NCBI GenBank assembly: GCA_026417375.1
Contig: JAOADJ010000025.1
Location: forward strand, 99,433-163,432
DNA length: 64,000 bases
Direction of reading: 5' to 3'
From: Melioribacteraceae bacterium
Lineage (GTDB): Bacteria > Bacteroidota > Ignavibacteria > Ignavibacteriales > Melioribacteraceae
The notes below the pieces were generated by a model, which was given only the letters and a program-made list of their open reading frames with translations, was not told the origin of the DNA and did not search any database. The first letter of the stretch is position 1. Each line of letters opens with the position of its first letter. The position numbers and the translations under genes are program-made. Positions 58,138-64,000 of this stretch are shown one piece after another.

Positions 58138-58491
58138 ATGAACGAATTAAAAAACACAATAACAGAAATTGAAATAACTGAAAAAGCTCTCAAACAAATT
58201 TTAAGAATAAAAGAAGAAAATAATATTCCACAAAATCAAGCATTGAGAGTTGGAGTAAAAGGTGGTGGATGTTCCGGACTTACATATCAAATGTTTTTTG
58301 ATGAAAGTATAAAAGATGGTGATACAATAATTGAAAAAGAAAATTTAAAGATAGTTGTTGATGGAAAAAGTTTATTTTACTTAAGTGGAACAACGCTTGA
58401 TTTTAGCGATGGGTTAAATGGACGTGGATTTGTATTTAATAATCCTAACGCTGTAAAAACTTGTGGTTGTGGAGAATCATTTGGAGTTTAA
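58138..58491 (+). CDS. HesB/IscA/ErpA-type iron-sulfur assembly protein
   Basis: A 117-aa A-type carrier. The three conserved cysteines are present: one in [11 protein letters not shown] and two in the C-terminal [10 protein letters not shown]. It receives and hands over Fe-S clusters to apoproteins. The many Fe-S proteins nearby (NuoB, NuoI) are plausible clients, although linkage does not prove it. I leave the symbol open, because IscA, ErpA and SufA cannot be separated on sequence alone. It is followed at once by the superoxide dismutase gene. Confidence 0.92.
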   Translation: MNELKNTITEIEITEKALKQILRIKEENNIPQNQALRVGVKGGGCSGLTYQMFFDESIKDGDTIIEKENLKIVVDGKSLFYLSGTTLDFSDGLNGRGFVFNNPNAVKTCGCGESFGV

Positions 58492-58492
58492 T

Positions 58493-59218
58493 ATGAAACG
58501 AAGAAAATTTTTAACATCACTTGGACTAATTTCTCTTGCAAGTGGTGTAAATAAAATAGAAGCTTTAACAAAACAAATAAATAAAAATAGGAGTAATACA
58601 AAAATGAGTAAATTCGAATTAGCACCTCTTCCATATGCATTTAACGCACTTGAACCTTATATTGATGCACAAACAATGGAAATACATCATGGTAAACATC
58701 ATGGAGCTTATGTAACAAATTTAAACAAAGCTATAGAATCAAAACCTGAACTTGAAGGAAAAACTTTAGAAGAATTATTTAAAGTTGTTTCTACTTTACC
58801 TGCTGCTGTCAGAAACAATGGTGGCGGTCATTACAATCATACAATGTTTTGGAATATTATGGGTCCAAACAAAGGTGGAAAGCCAACTGGTGCTTTAGCT
58901 GATGCAATTAATGGCGCTTTTGAATCATTTGAAAAATTTCAGGAATTATTTAATAATGCTGCCACTACAAGATTTGGAAGCGGATGGGCTTGGCTTGTTT
59001 TATCAGAAGGAAAACTTGTTGTAACTTCAACTCCAAATCAAGATAATCCATTGATGGATGTTGCAGAAGTGAAAGGATTTCCAATTATGGGTTTAGATGT
59101 TTGGGAACATGCTTACTATTTGAAATATCAAAACAGAAGACCAGAATATATTACTAACTGGTGGAATGTTGTTGATTGGGATGCAGTAGCTAAAAGATTT
59201 GAAGAAGCAAAGAAATAA
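58493..59218 (+). CDS. sodA: Superoxide dismutase (Mn-type features) with Tat-like signal
   Basis: From the ATG at 58493 the protein has 241 residues. It starts with [17 protein letters not shown], a twin-arginine-type signal, before the SOD core that begins near [16 protein letters not shown]. Metal ligands appear in [15 protein letters not shown] and [16 protein letters not shown]. The Gly-type GGGHYNH and the Gln of STPNQDNP favour Mn or cambialistic over Fe. GGAG lies 6 nt upstream of this ATG. A second ATG at 58604 begins the bare SOD core (204 aa) and has its own AGGAG 10 nt upstream, so two forms (exported and cytosolic) may be made. An upstream GTG at 58463 is in frame but less likely. 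Confidence 0.93.
   Translation: MKRRKFLTSLGLISLASGVNKIEALTKQINKNRSNTKMSKFELAPLPYAFNALEPYIDAQTMEIHHGKHHGAYVTNLNKAIESKPELEGKTLEELFKVVSTLPAAVRNNGGGHYNHTMFWNIMGPNKGGKPTGALADAINGAFESFEKFQELFNNAATTRFGSGWAWLVLSEGKLVVTSTPNQDNPLMDVAEVKGFPIMGLDVWEHAYYLKYQNRRPEYITNWWNVVDWDAVAKRFEEAKK
58589..58606 (+). promoter_or_regulatory. Possible internal ribosome binding site and start of sodA
   Basis: AGGAG at 58589-58593 precedes an in-frame ATG at 58604-58606 with a 10-nt spacer. Translation from here yields a 204-residue protein starting at [11 protein letters not shown], the usual N-terminus of cytosolic SodA. Confidence 0.5.
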
Positions 59219-59220
59219 TA

Positions 59221-59260
59221 AAAAAAAGTCACCCTTAATTTTTATAAGGGTGACTTTTAA
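59221..59260. terminator. Bidirectional terminator between sodA and atpC
   Basis: AAAAGTCACCCTTA pairs with TAAGGGTGACTTTT around a short AT loop, with A-rich and T-rich flanks on both sides. It can stop transcripts from sodA (+) and from atpDC (-), whose stop codons lie on either side. Confidence 0.85.
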
Positions 59261-59277
59261 ATTTATAAATATTAATA

Positions 59278-61124
<1,847 letters not shown>

Positions 61125-61210
61125 TTAGTGTGTAAAATTAGAAAAGATGTGTTTTATTTCCAAAACTAATAAGGTTATTTATAGATAAATTCTTTGGTGA
61201 TTTTATTAAG

Positions 61211-62735
61211 AATTAAAAAACTATAGCACTTGACTTTAGTTAAGTGAAATAAAAAGGATTAATAAATCATCCGGCTTCAGCCACATTTTTTGCATTAAAA
61301 GATGTCTCACTTCGTTCGACATGACAAAATAAATTTTTTTTATTTCATGTGGCTAAAGATAAACTTCTTTTTTGCTATTTTTTTAATCAGTTGGATAAAT
61401 CCAACTGCAATTATTCTTAATTCTTTAGCGCTTGACTTCAGTCAAGTGAAATAAAAAAGATTAATGGATCATCCGGCTTTAGCAACATTTTTTTTCATTA
61501 AAAGATGTCTCACTTCGTTCGACATGACAATGTAGACTGTCATTTAGAATCCGCCTCTTGCGGAAATAAATCTTAATTCTTCATGTGGCTAAAGTCAAAC
61601 TTCTTTTATTAATTTTATAATCAGTTGGATAAATCCAACTGTAATTTTTCTTAATTCTTTAGCACTTGACTTCAGTCAAATGAAATAAAAAAGATTAATG
61701 GATCATCTGGCTTCAGCCACATTTTTTTTTTGCATTAAAAGATGTCTCACTTCGTGGCTAAAGCCAAACTTTTTTTTAAATTTTATAATCAGTTGGATAA
61801 ATCCAACTGCAATTATTCTTAATTCATTAGCACTTGACTTCAGTCAAGTGAAATAAAAAGGATTAATTTATCATCCAGCTTTAGCTACATTTTTTGCATT
61901 AAAAGATGTCTCACTTCGTTCGACATGACAATGTAGACTGTCATTTCGAATCCGCCTCTGGCGGAGATAAATCTTAATTCTTCATGTGGCTAAAGCCAAA
62001 CTTTTTTTAAAATTTTATAATCAGTTGGATAAATCCAACTGTAATTATTCTTAATTCTTTAGCACTTGACTTTAGTCAAGTGAAATAAAAAGGATTAATG
62101 GATCATCCGGCTTTAGCCACATTTTTTTGCATTAAAAGATGTCTCACTTCGTTCAACATGACAAAATAAATTTTTTTTTATTTCATGTGGCTAAAGCCAA
62201 ACCTCTTTTTTGCTATTTTTTTAATCAGTTGGATAAATCCAAATGCAATTATTCTTAATTCATTAGCACTTGACTTTAGTTAAGTGAAATAAAAAAGATT
62301 AATGGATCATCTGGCTTTAGCCACATTTTTTGCATTAAAAGATGTCTCACTTCGTTCGACATGACAATGTAGACTGTCATTTCGAATCCGCTTTAGCGGG
62401 TGAGAAATCTTTTCTTTCTTAATGTGGCTAAAGCCAAACTTTTTTTAAAATTTTATAATCAGTTGGATAAATCCAACTGTAATTATTCTTAATTCTTTAG
62501 CACTTGACTTCAGTCAAATGAAATAAAAAAGATTATTGTATCATCCGGCTTCAGCCACATTTTTATTTGCATTAAAAGATGTCTCACTTCGTGGTTAAAG
62601 CTAAACTTTTTTTGCTAATTTTATAATCAGTTGGATAAATCCAACTGCAATTATTCTTAATTCTTTAGCACTTGACTTTAGTCAAGTGAAATAAAAAGGA
62701 TTAATTTATCATCCGGCTTTAGCTACATTTAATTT
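61211..62735. repeat. Hairpin-rich intergenic tandem array with 838-bp superperiod
   Basis: The 1.7 kb between atpD and the next gene has no plausible gene and is filled by eight related units. Each unit starts with CACTTGACTTCAGTCAAGTG or a variant, at 61227, 61429, 61663, 61831, 62063, 62267, 62501 and 62669. It continues with an arm GGCTTTAGCCACAT, an inner block ATGTCTCACTTCGTTCGACA, a matching arm ATGTGGCTAAAGCC, and ends with the hairpin CAGTTGGATAAATCCAACTG (61388, 61622, 61790, 62022, 62226, 62460, 62628). Unit lengths run 202, 234, 168, 232, 204, 234, 168. The block repeats after exactly 838 bp for three of the four units, so a four-unit segment was duplicated in tandem. The last unit is cut short. 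Confidence 0.92.
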
Positions 62736-62740
62736 TTATT

Positions 62741-62781
62741 AAAATAAAAAAGGCTATACCAAAAAAATTTGATATAGCCTT
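62741..62781 (-). terminator. Terminator downstream of the dihydroorotate dehydrogenase-like gene
   Basis: On the minus strand AAGGCTATA pairs with TATAGCCTT around a loop of about 14 nt, followed by a T-rich tract (the A-rich 62741-62749 on the plus strand). It separates that gene from the repeat array. Confidence 0.8.
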
Positions 62782-62809
62782 GCTTCCTTCCTTCTATTTA
62801 ATCAACAAA

Positions 62810-63808
62810 TTACCAGAGTAATTTATAACTGTTCAACATTTTCATATAATTTGCTCTTTCAAAAGCAGCTGGTTCAGCAACAGCTTTCTGACTCATACTT
62901 CCTTTCATTTGTTCAATTGATTCATATTCTTTTTCAATCATCCAGTTTTCAACACCTTTCAATAATTCTGCTACTCTACCTGGTCCTTTAATTAAAAGTT
63001 CAGAAGCAATTTGAACTACATCAGCACCTGCCATAACTGATTTAATCACATCTTCACTTGAGTGTACACCACTTGTTAAAGCAAGACTTGCTTTTAAATG
63101 ACCATATAAAATTGCAATCCAACGTAAAGGTAATCTCATTTCCCAATTTGTACTTAAAACTAAATTCGGTACAACTTCTAATTTTTCTAAATCAAAATCG
63201 GGTTGATAAAAACGATTGAATAATACTAATGCATCTGCTCCTGCTTCATCTAAATTTAAAGCCATATTCGACATTGAAGTAAAGAATGGACTTAATTTAA
63301 CAGCAACAGGAATTTTAATTTTGCTTTTAATTTCTTTTACAACATCAAAATACATTTTTTCAATTTCATTACCAGAAATTTTTGGATTTGCTGGAATGTA
63401 ATAGATATTTAATTCGAGTGCATCTGCACCAGCTTGCTCAATGTTTTGAGCATATTTAATCCATCCACCAGTGCTAACTCCATTCAAGCTACCAATTATT
63501 GGAATATCAACTGCTTTCTTAAGATTTGCAATGTGATCTAAATATTGATAAGGAGTTAATTTGAATTCATCTGGTTGCGGGAAATAATTCAATGCTTCTG
63601 CATAACTTTCTGCATGATATGATAAATAATGATCAAGCTCACCAGATTCATGATTAATTTGTTCTTCGAATAAAGAATAAACAACAACAGCAGCAGCGCC
63701 GGCATCTTCCAATTGTTTTACAGTCTCAACTTTTTGTGAAAGTGGAGAAGCTGATGGAACAATTGGATTCTTAAGTTTTAATCCCATATATGAAGTTGTT
63801 AAATCCAT
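62810..63808 (-). CDS. Dihydroorotate dehydrogenase-like flavoprotein
   Basis: A 332-aa TIM-barrel protein of the class 1 DHOD/PreA superfamily. It shows [20 protein letters not shown] at the N-terminus, [51 protein letters not shown], and [28 protein letters not shown] for FMN phosphate binding. The substrate loop differs from biosynthetic PyrD: there is no clear NSPN..G motif around the catalytic position. A role in pyrimidine synthesis is therefore uncertain. Such genes often neighbour pyruvate:ferredoxin oxidoreductase, as appears to be the case here. Confidence 0.85.
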   Translation of the reverse strand: MDLTTSYMGLKLKNPIVPSASPLSQKVETVKQLEDAGAAAVVVYSLFEEQINHESGELDHYLSYHAESYAEALNYFPQPDEFKLTPYQYLDHIANLKKAVDIPIIGSLNGVSTGGWIKYAQNIEQAGADALELNIYYIPANPKISGNEIEKMYFDVVKEIKSKIKIPVAVKLSPFFTSMSNMALNLDEAGADALVLFNRFYQPDFDLEKLEVVPNLVLSTNWEMRLPLRWIAILYGHLKASLALTSGVHSSEDVIKSVMAGADVVQIASELLIKGPGRVAELLKGVENWMIEKEYESIEQMKGSMSQKAVAEPAAFERANYMKMLNSYKLLW

Positions 63809-63868
63809 AAAGTCTCCTTTTAAATTTTTATACTACTAAATATTAACCTATTTCAGTATTAAATATTA

Positions 63869-64000
63869 CTAATTAACTTTTTCTTCTTTATTGTTTGAGT
63901 AATCCATATTAGCCATTTGCTCATAGAATTTCCATTTTTTAATTACTTCTTCCTGAGCTAGTTGTAATAATTCTTTAGCTTCTTTTGGATGAGATTTTGT
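63869..64000 (-). CDS. nifJ: C-terminal end of probable pyruvate:ferredoxin (flavodoxin) oxidoreductase
   Basis: An open frame enters from the right edge and stops with TAG at 63869-63871, leaving 43 codons. It reads HPKEAKELLQLAQEEVIKKW, followed by KFYEQMANMDY and a polar tail. This resembles the helical C-terminus of NifJ-type PFOR proteins. The call depends on the short tail plus the neighbouring DHOD-like gene, so it is tentative. The gap to the next gene is about 60 bp. Confidence 0.5.
   Translation of the reverse strand, partial: TKSHPKEAKELLQLAQEEVIKKWKFYEQMANMDYSNNKEEKVN

Noticed and set aside
61211..62735. CRISPR array
   Set aside because: The regularly recurring 20-bp palindromes look like repeats at first sight, but the intervals (148-214 bp) are themselves conserved between units and vary in length. 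There are no unique spacers of 25-45 bp and no cas genes nearby.

Overview
The window is a contiguous stretch of a very AT-rich bacterial chromosome with dense, ordinary housekeeping gene content. Several traits point to the Bacteroidota/Chlorobiota/Ignavibacteriota group, most likely an Ignavibacteria-like organism: a DUF2851 protein; a purH-mreBCD-mrdA-rodA cluster; an 11-subunit complex I operon without nuoEFG; an isolated atpD-atpC pair; a large cell-surface lipoprotein made of SPNGGE-type repeats; a protein joining an HU-like domain to a SPOR domain; and a mitochondrial-type citrate synthase. This placement is inference from gene content. No rRNA is present to confirm it.

Layout. 1-3079 (-): the N-terminal 1026 codons of a repeat-built lipoprotein that runs off the left edge. 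3208-5321 (+): an NHL beta-propeller protein, a DUF2085 membrane protein and two small membrane proteins. 5296-15123 (-): a seven-gene envelope operon (DUF92 protein, 986-aa TPR protein, outer-membrane barrel, HU-SPOR protein, ExbB, ExbD, TonB). 15186-15272 (-): tRNA-Leu(GAG). 15356-20066 (-): acyl-CoA synthetase, PepD, a divergent YchF-type P-loop protein and ClpS. 20174-22504 (+): EtfB, EtfA and a bifunctional nuclease. 22501-23982 (-): DUF2851. 24067-32370 (-): purN, purH, mreBCD, mrdA, rodA, pyrF, i.e. nucleotide synthesis wrapped around the rod-shape machinery. 32456-36631 (-): TPR protein, pyrG and a lytic transglycosylase. 36731-38038 (-): citrate synthase. 38074-41070 (-): hpnC-hpnD-hpnE squalene genes, preceded by a small unknown gene. 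41482-45138: MATE and EamA transporters (+), MsrB and a second SPOR protein (-). 45238-55592 (+): nuoABCDHIJKLMN. 55755-57950 (+): membrane pyrophosphatase. 58138-59218 (+): HesB/IscA-type protein and a superoxide dismutase that appears to have both a Tat-signal start and an internal start. 59278-61100 (-): atpC and atpD. About 61211-62735: a 1.5-kb intergenic array of hairpin-rich repeats with an exact 838-bp superperiod. 62810-64000 (-): a dihydroorotate dehydrogenase-like protein and the C-terminal end of a probable pyruvate:ferredoxin oxidoreductase.

How the genes fit together. The right half is an energy-conservation region. Complex I without an NADH-input module, a K+-dependent-type ion-pumping pyrophosphatase, ATP synthase beta/epsilon subunits and a probable PFOR neighbourhood suggest ferredoxin-linked electron entry as well as respiration. 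The left and centre hold cell-envelope functions: TonB/ExbBD-driven transport or Tol-like work, peptidoglycan elongation and remodelling, SPOR proteins and squalene synthesis.

I found no CRISPR array, prophage, transposase or defence island. The least explained elements are the 838-bp superperiod hairpin array, the HU-SPOR protein inside the TonB/ExbBD operon, and the dual-start superoxide dismutase.
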